Source: Pseudomonas fluorescens (GTDB taxonomy: Bacteria; Pseudomonadota; Gammaproteobacteria; Pseudomonadales; Pseudomonadaceae). From it: a stretch of 64,000 bases of DNA. Positions 9,310 through 18,563 of the stretch are shown piece after piece. A model generated the notes under the pieces. That model worked only from the letters and a program-made list of their open reading frames with translations. It did not search any database and was not told the origin of the DNA. Positions within the stretch are counted from its first letter, which is position 1. Every line of letters begins with the position of its first letter. The DNA lies in NCBI RefSeq assembly GCF_902498195.1, contig NZ_CABVIY010000008.1, forward strand, positions 124,001 to 188,000, written 5' to 3'. The position numbers were made by a program, and so were the translations under genes.

Positions 9310-9383
9310 TTTTATATCCCTCATCGCGGCTGACCGCTGACGTGTGAAGTTCAGAGCTTTAGATGTGCGCAGTGTAAAAAAGA

Positions 9384-9416
9384 ATAGGCAGTGATTTTCA
9401 CTATATAAACGCCTAT
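9384..9416. promoter_or_regulatory. Nested inverted repeats between dadA and the Lrp-type gene
   Basis: Outer arms ATAGGC (9384-9389) and GCCTAT (9411-9416) enclose GTGATTTTCAC (9391-9401), itself a palindrome. The site is A+T-rich, as Lrp sites are, and sits in the 157 bp divergent promoter region. It is a candidate operator for the adjacent regulator. Confidence 0.45.
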
Positions 9417-9466
9417 ATTTGGCGACAATTCTCGGCAAAAACCCTTTTCACGGAGGCGCATCCCCT

Positions 9467-9955
9467 ATGCGTACCAACACTCAAACCAAACGTGAGCTGG
9501 ACAAGATCGACCGCAGCATCCTGCGGATCCTGCAAGCGGACGGGCGCATTTCGTTCACCGAGCTTGGGGAAAAGGTCGGGCTCTCGACCACGCCCTGCAC
9601 CGAGCGGGTCCGGCGCCTTGAGCGCGAAGGGATCATCATGGGCTACAACGCGCGGCTCAACCCGCAGCACCTCAAGGGGAGCCTGCTGGTGTTCGTCGAG
9701 ATCAGCCTCGACTACAAGTCCGGCGATACTTTCGAGGAATTCCGGCGTGCGGTGCTGAAGTTGCCCCACGTGCTGGAATGCCACCTGGTTTCAGGGGATT
9801 TCGACTACCTGGTGAAAGCGCGGATTTCCGAGATGGCCTCGTACCGCAAGCTGCTGGGCGACATCCTGCTCAAGCTGCCCCATGTACGCGAATCCAAGAG
9901 CTACATCGTGATGGAAGAGGTGAAGGAAAGTTTGAGTCTGCCGATTCCGGATTGA
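9467..9955 (+). CDS. Lrp/AsnC-type transcriptional regulator
   Basis: A 162-residue regulator. An N-terminal winged helix (about residues 10-60, with FTELGEKVGLS and ERVRRLEREGII) is followed by a C-terminal RAM/AsnC ligand domain (about 70-155). The ATG at 9467 gives MRTNTQTKRELDKIDRSIL, the standard family start, preceded by GGAGG. It is divergent from dadA; in Pseudomonas the Lrp homologue here (PA5308, DadR-like) activates dadAX in response to alanine. The nested palindrome at 9384-9416 is its likely site. A REP pair follows its stop codon. Confidence 0.93.
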   Translation: MRTNTQTKRELDKIDRSILRILQADGRISFTELGEKVGLSTTPCTERVRRLEREGIIMGYNARLNPQHLKGSLLVFVEISLDYKSGDTFEEFRRAVLKLPHVLECHLVSGDFDYLVKARISEMASYRKLLGDILLKLPHVRESKSYIVMEEVKESLSLPIPD

Positions 9956-10035
9956 AAATCAAAAGATCGCAGCCTTCGGCAGCTCCTACATTGGATTGCG
10001 TACTTCTGTAGGAGCTGCCGCAGGCTGCGATCTTT
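9956..10035. repeat. REP pair, GCTGCCGAAGGCTGCGATC class
   Basis: Arms AAGATCGCAGCCTTCGGCAG (right after the Lrp-type stop) and GGAGCTGCCGCAGGCTGCGA face each other across a 16-base centre. The element fills the whole space between two convergent genes and abuts the stop of the YkgJ-type gene. Confidence 0.9.
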
Positions 10036-10388
10036 CAAACCAGCACCTGCCTATTCGAAGCCATGTACTCAAACACCTGCTTTTCCACCCGCGGATGAAT
10101 CAATTCCACCGGCCGCCGCCCATTCGGGCACGGCAACGTCTGGGTGGTGCCGAACAACCGGCAGATCAACGGGCGCTCGTCATACACGGTGCAACCGTTC
10201 GGCCCAAGATGCACACAGTTGAGTTCGTCCATCGCCGCTTCCTGTTCGGCTCGGGTCTTGCGCGGCAGGCGCGACATTTCTTCCGGCGACGTGGTCACCG
10301 GGCCACAGCAGTCATGGCAGCCGGGCACGCACTCGAACGAGGGAATCTGCTGGCGCAGCGTGCGAATTTTCTGACTGTTGCAGCTCAT
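10035..10388 (-). CDS. YkgJ-type cysteine cluster protein
   Basis: A 117-residue protein of the YkgJ/Fli-B-related zinc- or iron-cluster family. The conserved cysteines are in FECVPGCHDCCGP, NCVHLGPNGCTVYDERP and LICRLFGTTQTLPC. The spacing is that of the CxxxCxxCC ... C ... C family thought to bind a metal cluster. The molecular role is unknown. It stands alone, convergent with the Lrp-type gene and divergent from the pauB-type gene. Confidence 0.85.
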   Translation of the reverse strand: MSCNSQKIRTLRQQIPSFECVPGCHDCCGPVTTSPEEMSRLPRKTRAEQEAAMDELNCVHLGPNGCTVYDERPLICRLFGTTQTLPCPNGRRPVELIHPRVEKQVFEYMASNRQVLV

Positions 10389-10535
10389 CGAAGCGATTAC
10401 CGATATCGGAATAGAGTCGAAGTCTGACGCATTAGCCCCGATCCAGACAGCGGCAGCCGACCAATGTTGCCCGTGCGGGAAGGTCCGGCTTATGCTCCGT
10501 CAAATTTTCTAGACACAGCAATCAGGATGACGCGC

Positions 10536-11828
10536 ATGAACGCCCCTGCCCAGCACACGGCCTCCTACTACGCCGCCAGCAGCCTGCCGCAGCCGGATTA
10601 TCCGACGCTCAAAGGTGAAGTGGTGGCCGATGTGTGCGTGGTCGGCGGTGGGTTTTCGGGTCTGAACACGGCACTGGAACTGGCCGAGCGCGGGCTCAGC
10701 GTGGTGCTGCTCGAAGCCCGCAAAATCGGCTGGGGCGCCAGCGGTCGCAACGGCGGGCAGTTGATTCGCGGGGTGGGCCACGGGCTCGATCAGTTCGCCA
10801 ACGTCATCGGCGCCGACGGTGTGCGCCAGATGAAACTCATGGGCCTGGAAGCCGTGGAAATCGTCCGACAGCGGGTCGAGCGTTTCCAGATCCCTTGCGA
10901 CCTGACCTGGGGTTACTGCGACCTGGCCAACAAGCCCCGCGACCTCGAAGGTTTCGCCGAAGACGCCGCAGAACTGCGCAGCCTCGGTTACCGCTACGAA
11001 ACCCGCCTGCTGCAACCCCACGAAATGCACACCGTGGTGGGTTCCGATCGCTATGTGGGCGGCCTGATCGACATGGGCTCCGGGCATCTGCACCCGCTGA
11101 ACCTGGCCTTGGGCGAAGCCGCCGCCGCGCAGCAATTGGGCGCCAAGCTGTTCGAACAATCGGCGGTCACCCGCATCGATTACGGGCCGGAGGTCAAAGT
11201 GCATACCGCCCAGGGCACGGTCCGCGCCAAAACCCTGGTACTGGGGTGCAACGCGTACCTCAATGAACTCAATGCCGAGCTGAGCGGCAAAGTGCTTGCG
11301 GCCGGCAGTTACATCATCGCCACCGAGCCCTTGAGCGAAGAACTGGCGCACTTGCTGCTGCCGCAAAACATGGCGGTCTGCGATCAGAGGGTGGCGCTGG
11401 ATTACTACCGACTCTCGGCCGACCGCCGCTTGCTATTCGGCGGCGCCTGCCATTACTCAGGACGGGACCCGAAAGACATCGCGGCCTATATGCGGCCAAA
11501 GATGCTGGAGGTCTTTCCGCGATTGGCCGCGGTGAAGATCGATTATCAGTGGGGCGGCATGATCGGCATCGGCGCCAACCGCCTGCCGCAGATTGGCCGG
11601 CTCAAGGACCAGCCGAACGTGTATTACGCCCAGGCTTATTCCGGTCACGGGGTGAATGCCACGCATCTGGCCGGCAAGTTGCTGGCCGAGGCCATCAGCG
11701 GCCAGCAGAGTGGCGGGTTCGATCTGTTTGCCAGGGTGCCGCACATGACTTTCCCGGGCGGCAGGCATTTGCGTTCGCCACTGTTGGCGTTGGGGATGTT
11801 GTGGCATCGGCTTAAAGAGTGGGTCTAA
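10536..11828 (+). CDS. FAD-dependent oxidoreductase, PauB/PuuB type
   Basis: A 430-residue DAO-family flavoenzyme with an N-terminal FAD motif VCVVGGGFSGLNTALELAERG and the matching IGWGASGRNGGQLIRG segment. It resembles gamma-glutamylputrescine oxidase and corresponds by position to pauB4 (PA5309), which oxidises glutamylated polyamines. The C-terminal YYAQAYSGHGVNATHLAGKL segment is the conserved flavin end. I chose the ATG at 10536, which has AGGATGA about six bases before it; an ATG at 10527 is a close alternative. The substrate is inferred from the family and from pauR and pauC nearby. Confidence 0.85.
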   Translation: MNAPAQHTASYYAASSLPQPDYPTLKGEVVADVCVVGGGFSGLNTALELAERGLSVVLLEARKIGWGASGRNGGQLIRGVGHGLDQFANVIGADGVRQMKLMGLEAVEIVRQRVERFQIPCDLTWGYCDLANKPRDLEGFAEDAAELRSLGYRYETRLLQPHEMHTVVGSDRYVGGLIDMGSGHLHPLNLALGEAAAAQQLGAKLFEQSAVTRIDYGPEVKVHTAQGTVRAKTLVLGCNAYLNELNAELSGKVLAAGSYIIATEPLSEELAHLLLPQNMAVCDQRVALDYYRLSADRRLLFGGACHYSGRDPKDIAAYMRPKMLEVFPRLAAVKIDYQWGGMIGIGANRLPQIGRLKDQPNVYYAQAYSGHGVNATHLAGKLLAEAISGQQSGGFDLFARVPHMTFPGGRHLRSPLLALGMLWHRLKEWV

Positions 11829-11850
11829 GTCTCCATCAACACCGCCCACC

Positions 11851-11934
11851 TGTAGGAGCTGCCGAAGGCTGCGATCTTTTGATTTTGATTTCAAAAACAA
11901 GATCAAAAGATCGCAGCCTTCGGCAGCTCCTACA
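11851..11934. repeat. REP pair, GCTGCCGAAGGCTGCGATC class
   Basis: A near-perfect inverted repeat of about 38 bases per arm, starting TGTAGGAGCTGCCGAAGGCT and ending in its complement, with ATTTTGAT/ATCAAAAT inner arms. It lies between convergent pauB-type and DUF1127 genes. The long stem could also act as a strong RNA hairpin. Confidence 0.92.
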
Positions 11935-11951
11935 GAGGGCGGCGGTTCAAC

Positions 11952-12194
11952 TCAGATCCGCCAAAAGGGCTTGAGCCCCTCCTCCCGCGCCTGCTCCCGG
12001 GTCATCCCGATATCCTTGAGCTGCTCCGGCGTCAGCCCCAGCAACGCCTTGCGCGTGTTTAGACGATGCCAGAACAGGTCCCAGCGACTCAGGGATAGCG
12101 CTTTGCGCATGGAGCCATGGCGCGCATTGTCCTTTTGCCCTGTCTCCAGTTCCTGACTGTGTAACGTCAGCCGCACATCGCTCAAGCCGTTCAT
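11952..12194 (-). CDS. DUF1127 domain protein
   Basis: An 80-residue basic protein. The C-terminal half holds the DUF1127 (YjiS-like) motif: WHRLNTRKALLGLTPEQLKD, then IGMTREQAREEGLKPFW. Small proteins of this family in other bacteria bind RNA or affect phosphate and carbon uptake, but no role is established here. An AGGAG site precedes the start. It is divergent from the MocR gene. Confidence 0.85.
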   Translation of the reverse strand: MNGLSDVRLTLHSQELETGQKDNARHGSMRKALSLSRWDLFWHRLNTRKALLGLTPEQLKDIGMTREQAREEGLKPFWRI

Positions 12195-12373
12195 TTTGAT
12201 TGCTCCTGTTTACTTGGGTAGCCAGAGCTTTCATGATGCGTAAACGGCGAAAAGCATTACAGATCCAACCAAACTGTATTATTTCCATACAGATTTGCCG
12301 ATCTGATCTCTGAATCCTGAATTTCTGCCCGATCTGTACTGGTTCACCGAAAAACCTCAACCGAGACTGCGCC

Positions 12374-13807
12374 ATGACCCTCTACGTCAACCTCGCCGAA
12401 CTGCTCGGCACGCGTATCGAACAAGGCTTCTATCGCCCCGGTGACCGACTGCCGTCGGTGCGGGCGCTGAGCATCGAACACGGGGTCAGCCTGAGCACGG
12501 TGCAGCAGGCCTATCGTGTGCTGGAAGACAGTGGACTGGCCACGCCAAAGCCCAAGTCCGGGTATTTCGTACCGGTCGGCCGGGAACTGCCGGAGCTGCC
12601 CGCCGTGGGCCGCCCGGCGCAGCGGCCGGTGGACATTTCCCAGTGGGATCAGGTGCTGGAGTTGATCCGCGCGGTGCCGCGCAAGGATGTGGTGCAACTG
12701 GGCCGAGGCATGCCGGACATCACCACCCCGACCCTCAAGCCCCTGCTGCGTGGCCTGGCGCAACTCAGCCGCCGGCAAGACATGCCGGGCCTGTATTACG
12801 ACAACATTCACGGGCACCTCGAACTGCGCGAACAGATCGCCCGCCTGATGCTCGATTCCGGGTGCCAGTTGGGCCCCGGCGACCTGGTAGTGACAACCGG
12901 TTGTCATGAGGCGCTGTCCACCAGCATCCGCTCGATCTGCAACCCGGGAGACATCGTGGCCGTGGATTCGCCGAGCTTTCATGGTGCCATGCAGACCCTC
13001 AAGGGCCTGGGCATGAAAGCCCTGGAAATCCCCACCGACCCCCTCACCGGGATCAGCCTCGACGCCCTCGAACTGGCCCTGGAGCAATGGCCGATCAAGG
13101 CCATACAGTTGACCCCCAATTGCAACAACCCGCTGGGCTACATCATGCCGGAGTCGCGCAAGCGCTCGCTGTTGACCCTCGCACAGCGTTTCGACGTGGC
13201 GATCATCGAAGACGATGTGTATGGCGAACTGTCCTACACCTATCCGCGCCCTCGCACGATCAAATCCTTCGACGAAGACGGCCGCGTCCTGCTGTGCAGT
13301 TCCTTCTCCAAGACCCTCGCCCCCGGCCTGCGCATCGGCTGGGTCGCGCCCGGTCGCTATCTGGAGCGGGTGCTGCACATGAAATACATCAGCACCGGCT
13401 CCACCGCGCCACAACCACAGATTGCCATCGCCGAGTTCATCAAGGCCGGTCACTTCGAGCCGCATTTACGGCGGATGCGCACCCAATACCAGCGTAATCG
13501 CGACATGATGATCGATTGGGTCACCCGCTATTTTCCCGCTGGCACCCGCGCCAGTCGTCCGCAAGGCAGCTTCATGCTGTGGGTCGAGCTACCGGAAGGC
13601 TTCGACACCCTGAAACTGAATCGTGCCTTGCATGACCAGGGCGTACAGATTGCCGTCGGCAGCATCTTTTCCGCCTCGGGCAAGTACCGCAATTGCCTGC
13701 GCATGAACTACGCTGCCAAACCAACGGCACAGATCGAAGAGGCCGTGCGCAAGGTCGGCGCTGCCGCCATCAAACTGCTGGCGGAAACCGACGGGCTGAG
13801 CGACTGA
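12374..13807 (+). CDS. MocR-type regulator (GntR domain fused to aminotransferase-like domain)
   Basis: A 477-residue protein. A GntR winged helix covers about residues 1-70 (YRPGDRLPSVRALSIEHGVS, then STVQQAYRVLEDSGLA). A fold type I aminotransferase-like domain (about 110-470) follows, with NNPLGYIMPE, the PLP aspartate region IIEDDVYGELSY, and the PLP lysine in SSFSKTLAPGLRIGW. MocR proteins sense PLP-amino acid adducts and control neighbouring amino acid, amine or vitamin B6 genes. The target is not obvious here; divergent DUF1127 or the amine genes are possible. Confidence 0.92.
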   Translation: MTLYVNLAELLGTRIEQGFYRPGDRLPSVRALSIEHGVSLSTVQQAYRVLEDSGLATPKPKSGYFVPVGRELPELPAVGRPAQRPVDISQWDQVLELIRAVPRKDVVQLGRGMPDITTPTLKPLLRGLAQLSRRQDMPGLYYDNIHGHLELREQIARLMLDSGCQLGPGDLVVTTGCHEALSTSIRSICNPGDIVAVDSPSFHGAMQTLKGLGMKALEIPTDPLTGISLDALELALEQWPIKAIQLTPNCNNPLGYIMPESRKRSLLTLAQRFDVAIIEDDVYGELSYTYPRPRTIKSFDEDGRVLLCSSFSKTLAPGLRIGWVAPGRYLERVLHMKYISTGSTAPQPQIAIAEFIKAGHFEPHLRRMRTQYQRNRDMMIDWVTRYFPAGTRASRPQGSFMLWVELPEGFDTLKLNRALHDQGVQIAVGSIFSASGKYRNCLRMNYAAKPTAQIEEAVRKVGAAAIKLLAETDGLSD

Positions 13808-13867
13808 CCTTTCTGCGGAGTCCAGCGTCCATATGCCATCACCTGCCGCCAATCGGAACGATCCCAC

Positions 13868-15436
13868 GTGAGAGTCAGAAAGCCCCTGCTTGCTCTGGTA
13901 CTACTTGCTTCGTTCCTTGGCGGCTGCGCCAGCCTCGATGTGCAGCGCGAACCGAGCCAGGCACTGCCGGCGAGCGATTCGGCCTTTGGCCGTTCGGTCC
14001 AGGCCCAGGCGGCACCCCATGAAGGAAAGTCGGGCTTTCGCCTGCTGTCCGACAGCACCGAGGCTTTCACCGCCCGCGCCGAGCTGATTCGCAACGCGCA
14101 AAGCAGCCTCGATTTGCAGTACTACATCGTGCATGACGGCATCAGTACGCGAATGCTGGTCGAGGAGCTGCTCAAGGCTGCCGACCGTGGCGTGCGTGTG
14201 CGCATTCTTCTCGACGACACCACCAGCGATGGCCTGGACCGCACCATCGCCACCCTCGCGGCACACCCACACATCCAGATTCGCGTGTTCAACCCCCTGC
14301 ACCTGGGCCGCAGCACCGGCGTGACGCGCACCATGGGCCGCCTGTTCAATCTGTCCCTGCAACACCGGCGCATGCACAACAAGCTGTGGCTGGCCGACAA
14401 CAGCATGGCCATCGTCGGCGGACGCAATCTGGGGGACGAATATTTCGATGCCGAGCCTGACCTGAACTTCACCGACATCGACATTCTGGGTGTCGGCCCG
14501 GTGGCCGAGCAGCTGGGACACAGTTTCGACCAATACTGGAACAGTGCCCTGAGCAAACCGATCGATGCGTTCGTCTCCAGCAAACCGACCGCCGAGGACC
14601 TGGAAAACACCCGGACCCGGCTGGAACAATCCCTGGAGGAATCCCGCCAGCAGAACCATGCGCTCTACCAGCAGCTGATGAAGTTCGCCACCGACCCGCG
14701 CCTGGACATCTGGCGCAAGGAGTTGATCTGGGCCTGGAACCAGGCGCTGTGGGATGCACCGAGCAAGGTGCTGGCCAAGGATGAGCCCGACCCGCAGTTG
14801 CTGCTGACCACCCAATTGGCGCCTGAACTCAATAGCGTCAGCAAAGAGCTGATCATGGTGTCGGCCTACTTCGTGCCTGGCCAGCCGGGGTTGGTGTACC
14901 TGACCGGTCGCGCAGATGCCGGGGTGTCGGTACGGCTGCTGACCAACGCCCTGGAAGCCACGGACGTGCCGGCGGTGCATGGTGGCTATGCACCCTATCG
15001 CCGGGCGTTGCTGGAGCATGGCGTGCAGTTGTTTGAGTTGCGTCGCCAGCCCGGCGATGAAAGCGGCAGCGGGCCTCGCCTGTTTTCCACCAAGTCCTAT
15101 GGCGATTCCGACTCCAGCCTGCACAGCAAGGCGATCATTTTCGACCAGCAGAAATCCTTCATCGGCTCGTTCAACTTTGATCCGCGCTCGACGCTGTGGA
15201 ATACCGAAGTCGGGGTATTGGTGGACAGCCCGGAGCTCGCTGCCCACGTGCGCGAACTGGCGTTACAGGGTATGGCGCCGCCCCTGAGTTATCAGGTGCG
15301 GCTGGAACATGACCAGGTCGTCTGGGTGACCGAAGACGATGGAAAAATGCACACCCTGACCAAAGAACCGGGCAGTTGGTGGCGTCGCTTCAATGCCTGG
15401 TTGAGCAACACCGTGGGGCTTGAACGCATGCTTTGA
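13868..15436 (+). CDS. Phospholipase D-like lipoprotein with two HKD motifs
   Basis: A 522-residue secreted lipoprotein: signal peptide with lipobox LGGC, cysteine 20. It has two phospholipase D catalytic motifs, HNKLWLAD at 170-177 and HSKAIIFD at 419-426, each followed by the usual GGRN or GSFNFDPRS. This two-motif layout matches the cardiolipin synthase ClsC/YmdC branch, so it may act on phospholipids at the cell envelope. Translation starts at GTG. No gene of known related function adjoins it; a single REP lies just after the stop. Confidence 0.88.
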   Translation: MRVRKPLLALVLLASFLGGCASLDVQREPSQALPASDSAFGRSVQAQAAPHEGKSGFRLLSDSTEAFTARAELIRNAQSSLDLQYYIVHDGISTRMLVEELLKAADRGVRVRILLDDTTSDGLDRTIATLAAHPHIQIRVFNPLHLGRSTGVTRTMGRLFNLSLQHRRMHNKLWLADNSMAIVGGRNLGDEYFDAEPDLNFTDIDILGVGPVAEQLGHSFDQYWNSALSKPIDAFVSSKPTAEDLENTRTRLEQSLEESRQQNHALYQQLMKFATDPRLDIWRKELIWAWNQALWDAPSKVLAKDEPDPQLLLTTQLAPELNSVSKELIMVSAYFVPGQPGLVYLTGRADAGVSVRLLTNALEATDVPAVHGGYAPYRRALLEHGVQLFELRRQPGDESGSGPRLFSTKSYGDSDSSLHSKAIIFDQQKSFIGSFNFDPRSTLWNTEVGVLVDSPELAAHVRELALQGMAPPLSYQVRLEHDQVVWVTEDDGKMHTLTKEPGSWWRRFNAWLSNTVGLERML

Positions 15437-15470
15437 AAAATCGCAGCCCTGACAGAACATCACGTTTCAA

Positions 15471-15500
15471 CTGTAAGAGCTGCCGAAGGCTGCGATCTTT
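15471..15500. repeat. Single REP, GCTGCCGAAGGCTGCGATC class
   Basis: One unit only (CTGTAAGAGCTGCCGAAGGC then TGCGATCTTT) with no inverted partner, in the 68 bp between the convergent phospholipase D-like and MFS genes. Confidence 0.8.
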
Positions 15501-15504
15501 GCTT

Positions 15505-16650
15505 TCAGGCTGGCTCGGCAACCGCGCCAAACGCCCCCTGACGCGAAACCAGAATCACCAACCCGAACGCCCCTGCCGCCATCAGCAACGGTAACGCGTG
15601 CCCGCTGATCCACTGGCTGCCGGCACCGGCGATCAACGGCCCCAGCAGGCATCCGATCCCCCACAGCTGCGCGATGTGCGCATTCGCCCGAACCAGCGCA
15701 TCGTCGCGATAGCGCTCGCCGATCAGGATCAGCGACAACGTAAACAGACCGCCGGCACTGGCGCCGAACAGCACCCACAACGGCCAGATCAGCAGCGTAT
15801 CGATCAGCAACGGGATCGCCAGGCTTGATGCCAGCAGGACCATCGCGCAGCCGGTAAACAGCGTACGTCGCGACACCCGATCCGCCAGCGCGCCAATCGG
15901 TAATTGCAGCAGGGCATCCCCGACCACTACCGTACTGACCATCGCCAGGGCGATTTCCGTGGTGAAGCCCTGGCGCAGGCAATACACCGGCAACAAGGTC
16001 AGGATCATCGCTTCGAACGCCGCAAACAACGAAACGCCCCAGGCAATCGCCGGCAAGCCACGACAGAAGGTCAGCAGGTCGCCGAAGGTCACGCTGCAGG
16101 CTTCACTGGCGGGCGCGCCGCTGCGGCCCAGCAACAGGAGCGGTGCCAGCACCAGTAAACCGACGCCAACCCAGAAACCGTAATCGTGATCGGTGCCCAG
16201 GACGCCCAGCAGTATCGGCCCGGCCAATTGGCTCAACGCGTAACTGCTGCCGTACAGCGCCACCAGGCGTCCGCGCCACTCCTCGATCACCAATTGATTG
16301 ATCCAGCTCTCGCCGAGGATGAACACCAGCGTCAGGACCACGCCGATCATCAGGCGCAGCACCAGCCAGATCGGGTAGCTGGGCAACAGCGCCAACAAAC
16401 CGATGGACAGGGCCCCGCCCCACAAACACAGGCGCATCAGGTTGGCCGTGCCAAGTCGTGCCGCCAGATGGCTGGAGATCTTCGCGCCCAGCAGCACGCC
16501 AATGGCCGGCATGGCCGCCATGACGCCGATGGCAAACGACCCGTAGCCCCAGCTCTCCAGCCGAAACGACACCAGCGGCATACTGACGCCCAAGGCCAGG
16601 CCGACACTCAAGACAGACGCCAACACGGCGAAATACGTCGCCCAACGCAT
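15505..16650 (-). CDS. Major facilitator superfamily transporter
   Basis: A 381-residue integral membrane protein with about twelve hydrophobic segments and the MFS loop motif ALADRVSRRTLFTG between segments, with a similar SSHLAARLGTANLM in the N-terminal half. The start at 16650 (MRWATYFAVLASV) has AGGAG upstream; the frame extends 14 codons further without such a site. It corresponds by position to PA5311 within the amine catabolism block, so uptake of an amine or amino acid is possible, but the substrate cannot be read from sequence. Confidence 0.88.
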   Translation of the reverse strand: MRWATYFAVLASVLSVGLALGVSMPLVSFRLESWGYGSFAIGVMAAMPAIGVLLGAKISSHLAARLGTANLMRLCLWGGALSIGLLALLPSYPIWLVLRLMIGVVLTLVFILGESWINQLVIEEWRGRLVALYGSSYALSQLAGPILLGVLGTDHDYGFWVGVGLLVLAPLLLLGRSGAPASEACSVTFGDLLTFCRGLPAIAWGVSLFAAFEAMILTLLPVYCLRQGFTTEIALAMVSTVVVGDALLQLPIGALADRVSRRTLFTGCAMVLLASSLAIPLLIDTLLIWPLWVLFGASAGGLFTLSLILIGERYRDDALVRANAHIAQLWGIGCLLGPLIAGAGSQWISGHALPLLMAAGAFGLVILVSRQGAFGAVAEPA

Positions 16651-16691
16651 GTTCCACGCTCCTGTGGATAATTTTTGTGCACCACAAAACA

Positions 16692-16783
16692 CTGTGGGAG
16701 CGGGCTTGCTCGCGAAGTGGCCATCACATCCAACATCAATGTTGACTGTTATGGCGCCTTCGCGAGCAAGCCCGCTCCCACAA
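16692..16783. repeat. REP pair, GTGGGAGCGGGCTTGCTCGC class
   Basis: Inverted units at 16692-16718 and about 16757-16783, sharing the CTTCGCGAGCAAGCCCGCTC arm. It lies between the pauC stop and the MFS start, which are in tandem, so it separates two transcription units. Confidence 0.9.
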
Positions 16784-16834
16784 GGGATCTGCGTCGTTCA
16801 GGAGTCCGGCTCGCCACCGGACTCCCTCACTGGC

Positions 16835-18328
16835 TTACAACTTGATCCAGGTCGCCTTCAGCTCGGTGTACTTGTCGAACGCGTGCAGCGACTTGTCGCG
16901 ACCGTTGCCGGACTGCTTGAAGCCACCGAACGGTGCCGTCATGTCGCCGCCATCGTACTGGTTGACCCAGACGCTGCCGGCACGCAGTGCCTTGGCGGTC
17001 AGGTGAGCCTTGGAGATATCGGCAGTCCACACCGCAGCGGCCAGGCCGTAAGGCGTGTCGTTGGCGATGGCGACGGCTTCTTCGGCGGTGTCGAAGGTGA
17101 TGACCGACAGCACGGGCCCGAAGATTTCTTCCTGGGCAATTTTCATCGCGTTGCTTACGCCGTCGAAAATCGTCGGCTCGACGTAGGTTCCGCCGGTTTC
17201 CTGCAAGGTACGCTTGCCACCGGCCACCAGCTTGGCGCCATCACTGTGACCGGACTCGATGTAGGACAGTACGGTGTTCATCTGCTGGGTATCCACCAGC
17301 GCACCGACGTTGGTCGCCGGGTCCAGCGGGTTGCCCGGCTTCCAGGCTTTCAGGGCCTCGATCACCAGCGGCAGGAATGTGTCCTTGATGGAGCGCTCCA
17401 CCAGCAGGCGCGAGCCGGCGGTGCAGACTTCGCCCTGGTTGAATGCGATGGCGCCGGCAGCGGCCTCGGCTGCCGCTTGCAGGTCCGGTGCATCGGCGAA
17501 CACGATGTTCGGGCTCTTGCCGCCGGCTTCGAGCCAGACGCGCTTCATGTTCGACTCACCGGAGTAGATCAGCAGTTGCTTGGCGATCTTGGTCGAACCG
17601 GTGAACACCAGGGTGTCGACATCGTTGTGCAGGGCCAAGGCCTTGCCGACGGTATGACCGTAACCTGGCAGCACGTTCAGCACGCCTTTCGGAATACCGG
17701 CCTCGACGGCCAGCGCGGCGATGCGGATGGCCGTCAGCGGCGATTTTTCCGACGGCTTGAGGATGACCGAGTTACCGGTCGACAGCGCCGGGCCGAGTTT
17801 CCAGCAGGCCATCATCAACGGGAAGTTCCACGGCACGATGGCGCCCACCACGCCAACCGGCTCGCGGGTGACCAGGCCCAGCTGATCGTGTGGAGTCGCG
17901 GCCACTTCATCGTAAATCTTGTCGATGGCTTCGCCGCTCCAGCTCAGGGCTTGCGCCGCGCCGGGAACGTCGATGTACAGGGAATCGCTGATCGGCTTGC
18001 CCATGTCCAGGGTTTCAAGCAGCGCCAGCTCTTCGGCGTGCTGCTTGAGCAGGCCGGCGAAACGGATCATGGTGGATTTGCGCTTGGTCGGCGCCAGTCG
18101 CGACCAGACACCGGAGTTGAAGGTGGCGCGAGCGTTTTCCACGGCGCGCTGGGCGTCGGCGGCGTCACAGCTGGCAATCTTGCCCAGCAGACGGCCATCG
18201 ACCGGGCTGATGCACTCGAAGGTCTCGCCGGAGACGGCATCGGTGTATTCGCCATTGAGGTAAGCGCGGCCTTCGATCTTCAGGTCGCGGGCCTTTTGTT
18301 CCCAGTCGGCACGAGTCAGGGTGGTCAT
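16835..18328 (-). CDS. pauC: Aldehyde dehydrogenase of polyamine catabolism (PauC/KauB type)
   Basis: A 497-residue NAD(P)-dependent aldehyde dehydrogenase. Catalytic residues are E267 in WLEAGGKSPN and C302 in NQGEVCTAGSRLLVERS; the cofactor motif FTGSTKIAKQLL is present. It corresponds by position to PA5312 (kauB/pauC), which oxidises gamma-glutamylaminobutyraldehyde and related aldehydes from polyamine and arginine breakdown. It would act after the PauB-type oxidase at 10536. A palindrome in the divergent promoter (18463-18482) may be a regulator site. Confidence 0.92.
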   Translation of the reverse strand: MTTLTRADWEQKARDLKIEGRAYLNGEYTDAVSGETFECISPVDGRLLGKIASCDAADAQRAVENARATFNSGVWSRLAPTKRKSTMIRFAGLLKQHAEELALLETLDMGKPISDSLYIDVPGAAQALSWSGEAIDKIYDEVAATPHDQLGLVTREPVGVVGAIVPWNFPLMMACWKLGPALSTGNSVILKPSEKSPLTAIRIAALAVEAGIPKGVLNVLPGYGHTVGKALALHNDVDTLVFTGSTKIAKQLLIYSGESNMKRVWLEAGGKSPNIVFADAPDLQAAAEAAAGAIAFNQGEVCTAGSRLLVERSIKDTFLPLVIEALKAWKPGNPLDPATNVGALVDTQQMNTVLSYIESGHSDGAKLVAGGKRTLQETGGTYVEPTIFDGVSNAMKIAQEEIFGPVLSVITFDTAEEAVAIANDTPYGLAAAVWTADISKAHLTAKALRAGSVWVNQYDGGDMTAPFGGFKQSGNGRDKSLHAFDKYTELKATWIKL

Positions 18329-18462
18329 ACGAGTGTCCTCCTCTTATTGAATACGACACCCGCGTTCTTCGCGGGCGCTGTCAGGAATTCTGCCCGGCCA
18401 GCCTGCCTTTCGGCCCAGGGCAACCGCCACCCTAAACCAGCGGCAGGTGAAGTTTCAATATA

Positions 18463-18482
18463 TTTGACATAGCACCGTCAAA
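18463..18482. promoter_or_regulatory. Inverted repeat between pauC and the cupin gene
   Basis: TTTGAC (18463-18468) and GTCAAA (18477-18482) form perfect 6-base arms around 8 bases, in the centre of the 235 bp divergent region. It is a candidate operator controlling both genes. The rest of the 18329-18563 interval shows no gene. Confidence 0.4.
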
Positions 18483-18563
18483 CGGCCTTGCGATGTGCAT
18501 TTTAATAAACATAGACTTTGGTGCAATCAACCACTCGCACCGCAATGACGGGGGAATACAACA

